Below, piece by piece: positions 26,417 to 34,998 of a stretch of DNA of 64,000 nucleotides. Source of the DNA: an uncultured Lachnospiraceae bacterium (GTDB lineage Bacteria; Bacillota; Clostridia; Lachnospirales; Lachnospiraceae). The notes below the pieces were generated by a model. It made no database searches and was not told the DNA's origin. It was given only the letters and a program-made list of their open reading frames with translations. A program made the translations under genes and the position numbers. Position 1 is the first letter of the stretch; each line of letters begins with the position of its first letter. Where the stretch lies: positions 1 through 64,000 of the forward strand of contig URXX01000003.1 of assembly GCA_900551895.1 (NCBI GenBank), written 5' to 3'.

Positions 26417-26944
26417 TTATACTAATTCAAGAAGAACTTCCATAGCGGCATCACCTTTACGTAAACCGATTTTTACGATTCTTGTGTAACCACCGTTACG
26501 GTTTTCATATTTAGGAGCAATTTCATCAAATAATTTTGCTACTAAATCAACTTCTTTTGCATTTCTCTTTTTACCGTCTTTAACTTCTACTACAGGATAG
26601 AGAACTTTAAGCATTTCTCTTCTTGCGTGTAATCTAGAAGGCATATCTTTTTTAATTGTTTTTTCAACTTCATCATAAACAGTAACTTTTTTACCGTCTA
26701 CAACTTCTTTTACTCTCTTACCGTCCTGATCTTTACGAGCAACTTTTGCCATAACTTTAACTTCTTCAAAGTTATCTTTTTCTTTTACTGCTAAAGCAAT
26801 AAGTCCTTCTGCAACTTTACGGATTTCTTTTGCTTTTGCTTCTGTAGTAACGATTTTACCGTTGTTAAGTAATGCTGTTACCTGATTTCTGATTAATGCT
26901 TTTCTCTGGCTTGATGTTCTGCCAAGTTTTCTATATTTTGCCAT
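26417..26944 (-). CDS. rplQ: 50S ribosomal protein L17 (long form)
   Basis: 175 residues; binds 23S rRNA near the exit tunnel. The N-terminal 60 residues (YRKLGRTSSQRKALIRNQVTALL) are standard and the C-terminus GGYTRIVKIGLRKGDAAMEVLLEL is conserved. About 50 extra residues in the middle (near 65-125, with DGKRVKEVVDGKKVTVYDEV) make it much longer than the roughly 115-127 residues usual in other bacteria. Long L17s are known from Clostridia. Start at 26944 by its GGAGG site. Last gene of the operon. Confidence 0.95.
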   Translation of the reverse strand: MAKYRKLGRTSSQRKALIRNQVTALLNNGKIVTTEAKAKEIRKVAEGLIALAVKEKDNFEEVKVMAKVARKDQDGKRVKEVVDGKKVTVYDEVEKTIKKDMPSRLHARREMLKVLYPVVEVKDGKKRNAKEVDLVAKLFDEIAPKYENRNGGYTRIVKIGLRKGDAAMEVLLELV

Positions 26945-27035
26945 TTTTATTTCCTCCAATAAACACGTGGTTATGCTTCTTCGGGCTTACTAGCCATGTG
27001 CTGTTGCTGTACGCTTCGGATTTATCAACAACACT

Positions 27036-27995
27036 TTATTCTTCGCCTTGACTTAGCTCTAAGCCAAGTTCTTTTAATTTAGCCAATACTTCTTCTAAAG
27101 ATTTGCGACCAAGGTTACGCACCTTCATCATATCCTCTGAAGTTCTGTTTGTTAATTCTTCAACAGTATTAATTCCTGCTCTCTTTAAGCAGTTGTATGA
27201 ACGAACTGAAAGTTCTAATTCATCAATACTCATTTCTAATACTTTTTCTTTTTCATCGTCTTCTTTTTCAATCATAACCTCAGCAGCCTGAGCAACTTCT
27301 GATAAGTCGATGAATAGTTTTAAATGTTCGTTAAGAACTTTTGCTGCTAAACTTACCGCTTCATCCGGCGCTAATGTACCGTTTGTATGAACGTCAAGTG
27401 TTAATTTATCAAAGTCAGTAATCTGACCTACACGAGTATTCTCTACTGTTAAATTTACTCTCTCAACAGGTGTGTAGATAGAATCAATCGGAATTACCGC
27501 GATTGGCAATTCACTGTTTTTATTCTTATCAGCACTTACATATCCTCTACCGTTTGTAATAGTAAGTTCCATGTATAATTTACTGTCTGCTCCACCATTT
27601 AATGTAGCAATTACAGTTTCAGGGTTCATGATTTCGATATCAGGATCTGCCTGAATGTCTGCACCTGTTACGACTCCTTCACCTTCAAACTCGATGTATG
27701 CAGTTTTTGGTTCGTCAGTCTCAGAAGTGTTTTTAATCGCTAAAGATTTCAGATTCATTATGATCTCAGTAACATCTTCTTTCACACCCGGAATAGAACT
27801 GAATTCATGTAAAACTCCATCGATTTTTACATAACTGATTGCTGAACCCGGTAAAGAAGAAAGCATAATTCTTCTTAAAGAGTTACCAAGAGTTGTTCCA
27901 TAACCTCTTTCAAGAGGCTCCACAACAAATCTTCCATATTTTTTATCTTCTGAAATTTCTGTAATTTCAATATTTGGTTTATTAAAATCAAACAC
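27036..27995 (-). CDS. rpoA: RNA polymerase alpha subunit
   Basis: 319 residues. The N-terminal dimerisation domain (about 1-230; GYGTTLGNSLRRIMLSSLPG, VNLTVENTRVGQ) joins through an acidic linker to the C-terminal DNA- and activator-binding domain (about 245-319; LELSVRSYNCLKRAGINTVEEL, NLGRKSLEEV). It assembles core polymerase and contacts UP elements. It lies in the alpha operon between rpsD and rplQ. Confidence 0.98.
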   Translation of the reverse strand: MFDFNKPNIEITEISEDKKYGRFVVEPLERGYGTTLGNSLRRIMLSSLPGSAISYVKIDGVLHEFSSIPGVKEDVTEIIMNLKSLAIKNTSETDEPKTAYIEFEGEGVVTGADIQADPDIEIMNPETVIATLNGGADSKLYMELTITNGRGYVSADKNKNSELPIAVIPIDSIYTPVERVNLTVENTRVGQITDFDKLTLDVHTNGTLAPDEAVSLAAKVLNEHLKLFIDLSEVAQAAEVMIEKEDDEKEKVLEMSIDELELSVRSYNCLKRAGINTVEELTNRTSEDMMKVRNLGRKSLEEVLAKLKELGLELSQGEE

Positions 27996-28058
27996 TACAA
28001 AGTCCCTCCTTTGGGTTATTAAAATATTGAGGGTGAATTTCTAAATAATCCTTATGGA

Positions 28059-28652
28059 TTATTTAGAATATAATTCGACAATCAACATCTCGTCTACAGG
28101 AACATCAATTGCTTCACGAAGTGGAAGTTCTTTTACGCTGCCTTTTAAGTTTTCAGCATCAACGTCTAACCATTCAGGTACTAATCTTCCGCCTGTTACT
28201 TCTAAGATGTCTTTGTATCTCTGAGAACCTTTGTTTTTTTCTTTGATTTCGATTGTATCTCCGGCTTTTACTAAGTAAGATGGGATGTTAACCTGTTTTC
28301 CGTTTACTAAAACGTGTTTGTGGTCAACGATCTGTCTTGCTTCTCTTCTTGTTCTAGCAAGTCCCATACGGAATACAACATTGTCTAATCTTGATTCAAG
28401 AAGAATCATAAGGTTATCACCTGTCATACCGTTCATTTTAGAAGCTTTTGCAAAGTAGTTTCTAAAAGGTTTTTCTAAAACACCGTAGATAAATTTAGCT
28501 TTCTGTTTTTCACGTAACTGAAGACCATACTCGCTCATTTTTCTATTTGCTCTTTTTAACTGTCTGTTAGATTTTTTATCAATTCCTAAATAGATTGGGT
28601 CCATACCTAATGAACGGCATCTTTTAAGAACTGGAACTCTATTTACTGCCAT
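28059..28652 (-). CDS. rpsD: 30S ribosomal protein S4
   Basis: 197 residues; primary 16S rRNA binder that nucleates 30S assembly. The S4 RNA-binding domain (SRLDNVVFRMGLARTRREARQIVDHKHVLVNGKQVNIPSYLVKAGD) is at about 88-150. The N-terminus MAVNRVPVLKRCRSLGMD retains only one of the four zinc cysteines, so this is the zinc-less form. Confidence 0.97.
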   Translation of the reverse strand: MAVNRVPVLKRCRSLGMDPIYLGIDKKSNRQLKRANRKMSEYGLQLREKQKAKFIYGVLEKPFRNYFAKASKMNGMTGDNLMILLESRLDNVVFRMGLARTRREARQIVDHKHVLVNGKQVNIPSYLVKAGDTIEIKEKNKGSQRYKDILEVTGGRLVPEWLDVDAENLKGSVKELPLREAIDVPVDEMLIVELYSK

Positions 28653-28669
28653 GTTCGATTATCCTCCTA

Positions 28670-29065
28670 TTAGACTCTTCTACGTTTTGGTGGGCGACAT
28701 CCGTTATGTGGTACCGGAGTTACGTCCTTAATACTTGTTACGTCAATTCCGCAAGCCTGAAGTGCACGAATTGCTGCTTCTCTTCCTGAACCCGGTCCTT
28801 TTACAAATACATCTACTGTTTTAAGTCCATGTACTAATGCTGCTTTAGCTGCAGTTTCTGCCGCCATCTGTGCTGCATAAGGAGTAGATTTTCTTGAACC
28901 TCTAAATCCTAGACCACCGGCACTTGCCCATGATAAAGCATTTCCCTGAGCATCTGTTAATGTTACGATTGTGTTATTAAAAGATGATTGGATATGTGCC
29001 TGTCCGCGTTCAACGTTTTTCTTGACACGTCTTTTTGTCACTTTTTTTGTAACTTTTTTAGCCAT
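28670..29065 (-). CDS. rpsK: 30S ribosomal protein S11
   Basis: 131 residues with GQAHIQSSFNNTIVTLTD and the C-terminal DVTPVPHNGCRPPKRRRV. It shapes the mRNA exit region of the 30S platform. The alpha-operon position after rpsM is standard. Confidence 0.98.
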   Translation of the reverse strand: MAKKVTKKVTKRRVKKNVERGQAHIQSSFNNTIVTLTDAQGNALSWASAGGLGFRGSRKSTPYAAQMAAETAAKAALVHGLKTVDVFVKGPGSGREAAIRALQACGIDVTSIKDVTPVPHNGCRPPKRRRV

Positions 29066-29219
29066 TTAAACTAACCTACTTTCTTTTCTTTCTATTATTT
29101 TGAATGATTTACCTGTTCGCTCAACTAAACTCACGCTACGCATTCGTTAAGGTTCGCGAACGGCCTCGCACTAAATTCAATCTGCGTTTTCAACTTGATT
29201 TCATTAAGTTGCTTTCGGC
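29066..29219 (-). repeat. rpsM-rpsK spacer with repeat unit B
   Basis: 154-base spacer, no ORF. From about 29206 downward (minus) it reads ACTTAATGAAATCAAG, then TTTAGTGCGAGGCCGTTCGC, and closes with a GTTCGC/GCGAAC inverted repeat (29161-29156 and 29120-29115). The same order of words recurs in the rplW-rplB spacer (unit A) and partly in units C and D. Confidence 0.7.
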
Positions 29220-29588
29220 CTATTTTTTCTTATTTGCTACTGTTCTCTTAGGACCTTTTCTTGTTCTTGCGTTTGTCTTAGTCTTCTGTCCACGAACTGG
29301 AAGTCCTCTTCTGTGACGAATTCCACGGTAACAACCGATTTCCTGTAATCTCTTAATATTTAAAGCGATTTCTCTACGCAAATCACCTTCTACCTGATAG
29401 TTTTCATCGATTACAGCACTGATTGTTTTTACTTCTTCGTCTGTTAAATCTCTACAACGAGTATCCGGATTTACTCCAGCCTGCTCTAAAATGTTATTAG
29501 CACTTACTCTACCAATTCCGTAGATGTAAGTTAATCCGATTTCTACACGTTTGTCTCTTGGTAAGTCTACACCAGCAATACGAGCCAT
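29220..29588 (-). CDS. rpsM: 30S ribosomal protein S13
   Basis: 122 residues; binds the 30S head and contacts P-site tRNA and the 50S bridge. MARIAGVDLPRDKRVEIGLTYIYGIG begins at the ATG at 29588, which has a GGAGG site, and the C-terminus GLPVRGQKTKTNARTRKGP is typical. The open frame running to 29756 is the folded spacer, not coding. Confidence 0.98.
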   Translation of the reverse strand: MARIAGVDLPRDKRVEIGLTYIYGIGRVSANNILEQAGVNPDTRCRDLTDEEVKTISAVIDENYQVEGDLRREIALNIKRLQEIGCYRGIRHRRGLPVRGQKTKTNARTRKGPKRTVANKKK

Positions 29589-29889
29589 GTAATTTTCCTC
29601 CATTTTGAATCTTAGTAAATAAATATATACAGCCCAATGCGATGCATTGTCTGAAATGTTGTGTATATACTTATTCCCATTGGTTAATATTGTCTCAAAT
29701 TGGGAAGTATCTTTACTTCCAGCCACCACATCGGTGACCTTTCCCGGAAATGACACCGGGTATTATAAGCAATATACATCGGAGAATGATTTCCCTGTAT
29801 ATTAATAGTATCTACACACCGCCTGGCGTGTCCATACTACAGCCGCCTAATTAAGTTTGTGCATCTACGCACAAAATCGACAACGATAA
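29589..29889 (-). other. 301-nt hairpin-rich spacer between rpmJ and rpsM
   Basis: There is no gene here. Perfect or near-perfect stems follow one another: 29856-29862/29869-29875 (TTTGTGC, 7 bp), 29771-29778/29796-29803 (8 bp), 29743-29747/29756-29760 (CCCGG), 29724-29727/29733-29736, 29703-29709/29714-29720 (GGAAGTA, 7 bp, 4-base loop), and a nested pair 29624-29630/29663-29669 around 29635-29640/29644-29649 (CAATGC). None is followed by a U-tract. These two genes are normally close together. A structured leader or a processing region for the alpha operon is the best guess. Confidence 0.65.
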
Positions 29890-30003
29890 TTATCCTTGTC
29901 TTTGTTTGTGTTTAGGATTTTCACAGATTACTCTGATGCTTCCTTTTCTTTTAATGATTTTGCATTTTTCGCAAATTGGTTTAACTGATGATCTAACCTT
30001 CAC
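29890..30003 (-). CDS. rpmJ: 50S ribosomal protein L36
   Basis: 37 codons starting with GTG at 30003 behind a GGAGGA site. The product MKVRSSVKPICEKCKIIKRK continues with a C-x-x-C pair followed by C and H zinc ligands (C11, C14, C27, H32), ending KHKQRQG. It binds 23S rRNA late in 50S assembly. It is short and easily missed. Confidence 0.96.
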   Translation of the reverse strand: MKVRSSVKPICEKCKIIKRKGSIRVICENPKHKQRQG

Positions 30004-30083
30004 GTCAAATCCTCCTTTCATCCACTGCTCTGCCTACATTGATTACCGTTTATTTGCAACTCTATCAAAACAGTTCGCTCTAT

Positions 30084-30113
30084 ATTATAGCATTATGTTT
30101 CTTTAAAAGTCAA
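30084..30113 (-). promoter_or_regulatory. Internal promoter before rpmJ
   Basis: Minus strand TTGACT (30113-30108), 18-base spacer, TATAAT (30089-30084), in the 117-base gap between infA and rpmJ. It would give a separate alpha-operon transcript that carries the hairpin-rich spacer. Confidence 0.65.
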
Positions 30114-30120
30114 TACTTTT

Positions 30121-30339
30121 TTATTTATCTCTCCAGATAATTCTTCCTTTAGATAAATCGTATGGTGATAATTCTAATGTTACCTTATCCCCCGGTAAAA
30201 TCTTAATAAAATTCATACGGAGTTTACCGCTAATGTGCGCTAGCACTTGGTGTCCGTTTTCCAATTCTACCTGAAACATTGCGTTTGGCAATTTTTCTAC
30301 TACTGTTCCTTCAATTTCAATTACATCAGCTTTTGACAT
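30121..30339 (-). CDS. infA: Translation initiation factor IF-1
   Basis: 72 residues, a single S1/OB-fold domain (EIEGTVVEKLPNAMFQVELENGHQVLAHISGK, LSPYDLSKGRIIWR). It occupies the A site during initiation. It starts one base after the stop of the upstream KOW gene. Confidence 0.98.
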   Translation of the reverse strand: MSKADVIEIEGTVVEKLPNAMFQVELENGHQVLAHISGKLRMNFIKILPGDKVTLELSPYDLSKGRIIWRDK

Positions 30340-30340
30340 A

Positions 30341-30592
30341 TTATGCTTCCTCCCTATTATATAATTTTAAAATTCGTTTAATGGCTACATTGTCCGTCAC
30401 AGGTATCTCTTCATTTATCTTTCTGATAATCTGTATATGTTTATATTTTTTCTTTTTTGGTTTCTCCATTGTCTTTATTCTTCCGTCCGCCAAATATACA
30501 TATAAATCGTCCATGCCGACCACTACATATACATTGTCTTTGTCATGCCCTGCTTTCGACTTCGCCAGCATTCCTACTTCAAATCTTTCCAT
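30341..30592 (-). CDS. KOW-domain RNA-binding protein (L14e-like)
   Basis: 83 residues. An N-terminal KOW-like segment VGMLAKSKAGHDKDNVYVVVGMDDLYVYLADG (about 6-37) is followed by a basic KPKKKKYKHIQIIRK patch. It is found between map and infA in many Clostridia and annotated as a KOW or L14e/L6e/L27e-type RNA-binding protein. Its role is unknown; the location suggests ribosome or translation work. Confidence 0.85.
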   Translation of the reverse strand: MERFEVGMLAKSKAGHDKDNVYVVVGMDDLYVYLADGRIKTMEKPKKKKYKHIQIIRKINEEIPVTDNVAIKRILKLYNREEA

Positions 30593-30603
30593 AGTAATTT
30601 CCT

Positions 30604-31359
30604 TTACTTTAATAAGGTCAATAACTTCGGTTCATTTTCTGTAATCAGCACCGTATTTTCATAATGTGCAGATAAAGAGCCGTCTCTCGTCACTACCGTC
30701 CAGTCGTCATCAAGCCAGTCAACCTGATAGCCTCCTGCATTTATCATCGGCTCTATAGCCAATGTCATTCCGGCACGTAACTTCATCCCTTTTCTGTTCA
30801 TCTCATAATTCGGTATTTCAGGTGCTTCATGCAGATTTACGCCTATTCCATGCCCGCATAAATCGCGAACAACACCGAATCCTCTCTCCTGTGCATATCT
30901 GCCTATCGCTGCCGAAATTTCAAATAGGTAATGTCCTTCTTTCGCATATTTCATGCCTTCAAAGAAAGATTCTCTTGTTACCTTTATTAATTCTTTTGCA
31001 TCTTTACTTATTTCCCCGATGCCATGTGTTCTTGCCGCATCGGAATGGTATCCTTTATAAATAACTCCTGCATCAATTCCGACAATATCGCCTTCCTGCA
31101 AAATACGTTTTTTGTTCGGAATACCGTGAACAACTTCATCGTTCACTGACACACATATTGATGCCGGATACCCATTATAGTTTAGAAAAGAAGGAATGCA
31201 GCCATAACTTCTGATTACCTCTTCTCCCAACTTGTCAATATCCAAAGTCGTCATTCCCGGACGTAATGCCTTTTCAATTTCCTCATGCACGATTGCGAGT
31301 ATTCTTCCCGCCTCCGTCATCAATTCTATTTCTCTGGCTGATTTTATCGATACCGGCAT
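30604..31359 (-). CDS. map: Methionine aminopeptidase type I
   Basis: 251 residues. The metal ligands are visible in VGIDAGVIYKGYHSDAARTHGIG (two Asp), CGHGIGVNLHEAPEI (His), and the Glu residues in TLAIEPMI and ALYENT-like AHYENTVLI. It removes the initiator Met from new proteins. Usual position after adk. Confidence 0.97.
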   Translation of the reverse strand: MPVSIKSAREIELMTEAGRILAIVHEEIEKALRPGMTTLDIDKLGEEVIRSYGCIPSFLNYNGYPASICVSVNDEVVHGIPNKKRILQEGDIVGIDAGVIYKGYHSDAARTHGIGEISKDAKELIKVTRESFFEGMKYAKEGHYLFEISAAIGRYAQERGFGVVRDLCGHGIGVNLHEAPEIPNYEMNRKGMKLRAGMTLAIEPMINAGGYQVDWLDDDWTVVTRDGSLSAHYENTVLITENEPKLLTLLK

Positions 31360-31363
31360 ATTC

Positions 31364-32008
31364 TTATTCTCCCAGAATGTTTACGATTGCTTTGAATACA
31401 TCTTCTAAGTCCACTGTTCCGTCTACTTCTACAAGAATATCTTTGTCTGTGTAGTACTGGATAAGCGGTTGTGTCTGTTCGTGGTATACACCAAGACGTT
31501 TTAAAACCGTTTCCGGTTTGTCGTCATCTCTTAAAATTAATTCTCCGCCGCAAGTATCACAAATGTTTTCTACCTTTGTAGGTGCGTGTACAATATGATA
31601 TGTTGCTCCACATCCTACGCACGCTCTTCTTCCTGACATACGGCTTACGATGTTTTCATCCGGAACTTCTACGTTGATTGCATAATCCATTTTTTCTCCC
31701 AATCCAGCAAGCGCTTTATCTAACGCCTCTGCCTGTGGGATTGTTCTTGGAAATCCGTCTAATACATATCCGTTTTTGCAGTCTTCCTGCTGTACGCGGT
31801 CTACTACTAAATCAACAACTAATTCGTCCGGTACAAGAAGTCCTTCGTCCATGTATGTTTTTGCTTTTTTTCCTAATTCTGTTCCGTTTTTGATATTCGC
31901 TCTGAAAATATCTCCTGTGGAAATATGCGGAATACCATATTTTTCAGCAATTTTCTTTGCCTGTGTACCTTTTCCTGCTCCCGGAGCACCCAGCATAATA
32001 ATCTTCAT
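31364..32008 (-). CDS. adk: Adenylate kinase (zinc-LID form)
   Basis: 214 residues: P-loop GAPGAGKGT (about 7-15), the LID with a zinc site built from C-V-G-C and C-D-T-C pairs (about 128-152), and DGFPRT. It converts AMP and ATP to two ADP. The frame begins 15 bases earlier with tandem ATGs; the start at 32008 gives 6-7 bases to the GAGGAGG site and the family length. Confidence 0.96.
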   Translation of the reverse strand: MKIIMLGAPGAGKGTQAKKIAEKYGIPHISTGDIFRANIKNGTELGKKAKTYMDEGLLVPDELVVDLVVDRVQQEDCKNGYVLDGFPRTIPQAEALDKALAGLGEKMDYAINVEVPDENIVSRMSGRRACVGCGATYHIVHAPTKVENICDTCGGELILRDDDKPETVLKRLGVYHEQTQPLIQYYTDKDILVEVDGTVDLEDVFKAIVNILGE

Positions 32009-32062
32009 CATTTTCCTCCTCACTGTGAGTTACATGGTTTTATAAAAATGTCTGTATAGCAT

Positions 32063-32111
32063 TTTAGTGTTCTGCATCAACCTGACAAACAGGCTGACAC
32101 AGGACACTAAA
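32063..32111 (-). other. 49-nt hairpin between secY and adk
   Basis: Arms of 22 bases (outer TTTAGTGT/ACACTAAA, inner CCTG/CAGG) pair along their length with three G-U wobbles and one mismatch around a 5-base loop. It begins 4 bases after the secY stop. No U-tract follows, so RNA processing or mRNA protection is more likely than termination. Confidence 0.7.
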
Positions 32112-32114
32112 TCA

Positions 32115-33431
32115 TTAATTATTTAAGAAACCTTTGTAATTACGTACAAGCATCTGAGATTCAATCTGTTTCAAAGTTTCCAATACAACACCTACAATAA
32201 TGATAAGTGATGTTCCCGCAAATGAAACATTTGCTCCTAACCAGCCGTTAAATACGAATGGAATTACCTGAACAATTACAAGTCCTACTGCTCCGATAAA
32301 GATAATGTAATTTAAAATCTTTGTCAGATATTCAACTGTTGGTTTTCCAGGACGGATTCCCGGAATAAATCCACCGCTCTTCTTCATGTTATTTGCAATT
32401 TCTAATGGATTAAATGTAATCGATGTATAGAAATATGCGAATACGATTGTAAGTACGATGTAAAGGACTAATCCCCAAGAATATTTTAAATTCTCCGGAT
32501 TACACCAGTTATTTGAAGATAATCCTTTTAAAATTTCACTTCCAATTCCACTTCCGTTACCTTTTCCTAAGAAACCGGCAATAACAACCGGAGTCTGCAT
32601 TAATGAGGAAGCGAAGATTACCGGAACTACACCGGCAGTATTTACTTTCAAAGGAATAAATGTAGTCTGTCCGCCTACGCTCTTTCTTCCCTGTACTTTT
32701 TGTGAATACTGAACTGAAATCTTTCTCTGTCCGTCTTGAAGAATAATTACAAAAATAACTACTACAAGTAAAATTGCTAAAATAATTAATCCTGCAAGAC
32801 CTGCTTTAGCAAGTGATTTGCCCTTCATAAATTTAGTGTAAAGTGTCATGAAATCACTAGGCATACGTGAAATAATGTTAATTAATAACACAATCGAAAT
32901 ACCGTTTCCGATTCCTTTTTCCGTGATTCTTTCACCAACCCACATAAGAAACGCAGAACCTGCTGTCAATGTTAATACAGCAACTGCTACATTTACAAAG
33001 TTATATTTTACAAGTAATCCGCTTCTTCCGAATCCAACTGCCATTGCTGTTGATTCAATTAAGGCAAGTAATACAGTTACATAACGTGTAATTGAAGCAA
33101 TTTTTTTTCTTCCGTCTTCTCCATCTTTCTGCATTTCCTCCAATTTTGGAATAGCAATTGTAAGAAGCTGCATAATAATTGATGAAGTGATGTATGGTGT
33201 AATACTCAACGCAAAAATTGACATTCTTTCTAAAGAACCACCTGTAAATGCACTGAAAAAGTTGAATGCTTCACCTGTTTGGCTTTTGAAAAAATTCTGA
33301 ATATATGTTGGGTCAACTCCCGGTGTCGGTAAGATTGACCCTATTCTGATTACGATTAACATTAGAAACGTATAAAAAATACGTTTTCTAACATCATCGA
33401 TCTGAAAAGCCCTACGGAATGTCTTAAGCAA
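32115..33431 (-). CDS. secY: Protein translocase subunit SecY
   Basis: 438 residues, ten membrane segments, the central channel of the Sec translocon. Seen: IRIGSILPTPGVD, the plug and TM2 region SIFALSITPYITSSIIMQL, MWVGERITEKGIGNGIS, and IRPGKPTVEYL in a cytoplasmic ribosome-contact loop. It lies between rplO and adk as usual. Confidence 0.98.
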   Translation of the reverse strand: MLKTFRRAFQIDDVRKRIFYTFLMLIVIRIGSILPTPGVDPTYIQNFFKSQTGEAFNFFSAFTGGSLERMSIFALSITPYITSSIIMQLLTIAIPKLEEMQKDGEDGRKKIASITRYVTVLLALIESTAMAVGFGRSGLLVKYNFVNVAVAVLTLTAGSAFLMWVGERITEKGIGNGISIVLLINIISRMPSDFMTLYTKFMKGKSLAKAGLAGLIILAILLVVVIFVIILQDGQRKISVQYSQKVQGRKSVGGQTTFIPLKVNTAGVVPVIFASSLMQTPVVIAGFLGKGNGSGIGSEILKGLSSNNWCNPENLKYSWGLVLYIVLTIVFAYFYTSITFNPLEIANNMKKSGGFIPGIRPGKPTVEYLTKILNYIIFIGAVGLVIVQVIPFVFNGWLGANVSFAGTSLIIIVGVVLETLKQIESQMLVRNYKGFLNN

Positions 33432-33872
33432 TTAGATCACCTCTGCTTTTCCACCAAGAGCTTCAATTTTTTCTACTGCAGATGCACTGAAAGCATTTGC
33501 CTGAACTGTAAGCTTCTTAGTTAACTCTCCATTACCAAGAATTTTTACTCCATCTCTAGGATTTTTTACAATCCCTGCTTCGATAAGTGTTTCAACTGAA
33601 ACTACTGTATCGTTATCAAATGCTTCTAAAGCATCTACGTTAATACCAACGATTTCTTTTGTATTTCTGTTAGTGAAACCTCTTTTTGGTATTCTTCTGT
33701 ATAATGGCATCTGTCCACCTTCAAAGCCCGGTCTTGTGCCGCCTGAACGTGCTTTCTGACCTTTGTGTCCTTTGCCCGCTGTTTTGCCGTTTCCAGAACC
33801 ATGTCCACGACCTCTTCTGAAATTATCACTGTGTTTTGACCCGTCTGCAGGTCTTAAGTTTGATAAGTTCAT
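33432..33872 (-). CDS. rplO: 50S ribosomal protein L15
   Basis: 146 residues. The Gly/Arg/Lys-rich N-terminal tail (GRGHGSGNGKTAGKGHKGQKARSGG) that threads through 23S rRNA is followed by a globular end (LGNGELTKKLTVQANAFSASAVEKIEALGG). Directly abuts secY. Confidence 0.98.
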   Translation of the reverse strand: MNLSNLRPADGSKHSDNFRRGRGHGSGNGKTAGKGHKGQKARSGGTRPGFEGGQMPLYRRIPKRGFTNRNTKEIVGINVDALEAFDNDTVVSVETLIEAGIVKNPRDGVKILGNGELTKKLTVQANAFSASAVEKIEALGGKAEVI

Positions 33873-33894
33873 CGTGACACCTCCTTATCCAATA

Positions 33895-34074
33895 TTAAAC
33901 TTCTTCTACTTTTACTAAATGTCTTACCTGTTGTACCATTCCTCTTGTTGCAGCGTTGTCAGGTAATTCAACTGTTTTGTTTACCTTTTTTAATCCTAAT
34001 GCTTCAACTGTTTTTTTGTGTTTTGGTACAGCACCGATTGTAGATTTTACTAATGTAATTTTTAAATTTGCCAT
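33895..34074 (-). CDS. rpmD: 50S ribosomal protein L30
   Basis: 59 residues, the short bacterial form (ANLKITLVKSTIGAVPKHKKT, VRHLVKVEEV). The frame permits a TTG start 6 bases earlier; the ATG at 34074 has the better spacing from GGAGGAG. Confidence 0.97.
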   Translation of the reverse strand: MANLKITLVKSTIGAVPKHKKTVEALGLKKVNKTVELPDNAATRGMVQQVRHLVKVEEV

Positions 34075-34088
34075 TTTCAATCTCCTCC

Positions 34089-34598
34089 TTAGCCTAAGAT
34101 TTCTTCAACAGATTTACCGCGAAGCTTAGCTACTTCTTCTGGAGTTTTAATCTGACTTAACCCATTAATTGTAGCAAGTACTACGTTTTGTTTATTGTTA
34201 GATCCTAATGATTTTGTACGGATGTTTTTGATACCTGCAAGTTCGATTACCGCACGCGCCGGTCCTCCGGCGATAACTCCAGTACCTTCTGGGGCTTTTT
34301 TAAGTAATACGGATGCACTACCGAATTTACCGATTAAATCATGTGTTACACTATTGTGTTCATCTAATGCAACTGATACCATTTTCTTCATTGCATCTTC
34401 TTTTCCTTTACGGATTGCTTCAGGAATTTCTGCTGCTTTTCCTAAACCTGCACCAACATGGCCATTTCCATCGCCAACAACTACTAAAGCTGTGAATCTG
34501 AAGTTACGACCACCTTTAACAACTTTGGTTACACGTTTGATTGATACCACTTTTTCTGTTAATTCTAATGAACTAGCATCAATACGATTCTGTTTCAT
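34089..34598 (-). CDS. rpsE: 30S ribosomal protein S5
   Basis: 169 residues: N-terminal double-stranded RNA-binding-like domain (VVSIKRVTKVVKGGRNFRFTALVVVGDGNGHVG), then APEGTGVIAGGPARAVIELAG. It contributes to translational accuracy and mRNA helicase activity. Confidence 0.98.
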   Translation of the reverse strand: MKQNRIDASSLELTEKVVSIKRVTKVVKGGRNFRFTALVVVGDGNGHVGAGLGKAAEIPEAIRKGKEDAMKKMVSVALDEHNSVTHDLIGKFGSASVLLKKAPEGTGVIAGGPARAVIELAGIKNIRTKSLGSNNKQNVVLATINGLSQIKTPEEVAKLRGKSVEEILG

Positions 34599-34612
34599 GT
34601 GTGTTCCTCCTC

Positions 34613-34981
34613 CTAGAATTCTAATCCAGCTTCTCTAGCTGCATCTGCTAACGCTTTGATTTTTCCCTGGTATATAAAGCCGCCTCTGTCAAAGACAACA
34701 GTATTAATACCTTTTTCGATTGCTCTTTTAGCAATTACTGTTCCTAAGTATGCTGCTGCATCAACGTTGTTAGTTTTTTCTAATTCTGCTTTTACTTCTT
34801 TCTGAAGAGTAGATGCTGAAACTAGAGTATTTCCAACTGTATCGTCAATAATTTGAGCATACATATGATTATTACTTCTAAACACAGCCAAACGTGGTCT
34901 CTCAGCAGTACCGCTGAAACGGTTACGCAATTTTCTATGTTTGTTTACACGAACTTCGCTTCTTGATTTTTTACTAACCAT
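34613..34981 (-). CDS. rplR: 50S ribosomal protein L18
   Basis: 122 residues binding 5S rRNA (RVNKHRKLRNRFSGTAERPRLAVFRSNNHMYAQIIDD). A GTG two codons earlier is in frame, but it lies too close to the AAGGAG site; ATG at 34981 is chosen. Confidence 0.97.
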   Translation of the reverse strand: MVSKKSRSEVRVNKHRKLRNRFSGTAERPRLAVFRSNNHMYAQIIDDTVGNTLVSASTLQKEVKAELEKTNNVDAAAYLGTVIAKRAIEKGINTVVFDRGGFIYQGKIKALADAAREAGLEF

Positions 34982-34998
34982 CTTCACACTCTCCTTAA

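Noticed and set aside
29589..29756. 56-codon N-terminal extension of rpsM
   Set aside because: The extension has no S13 similarity, and the conserved start follows a GGAGG site at 29588.
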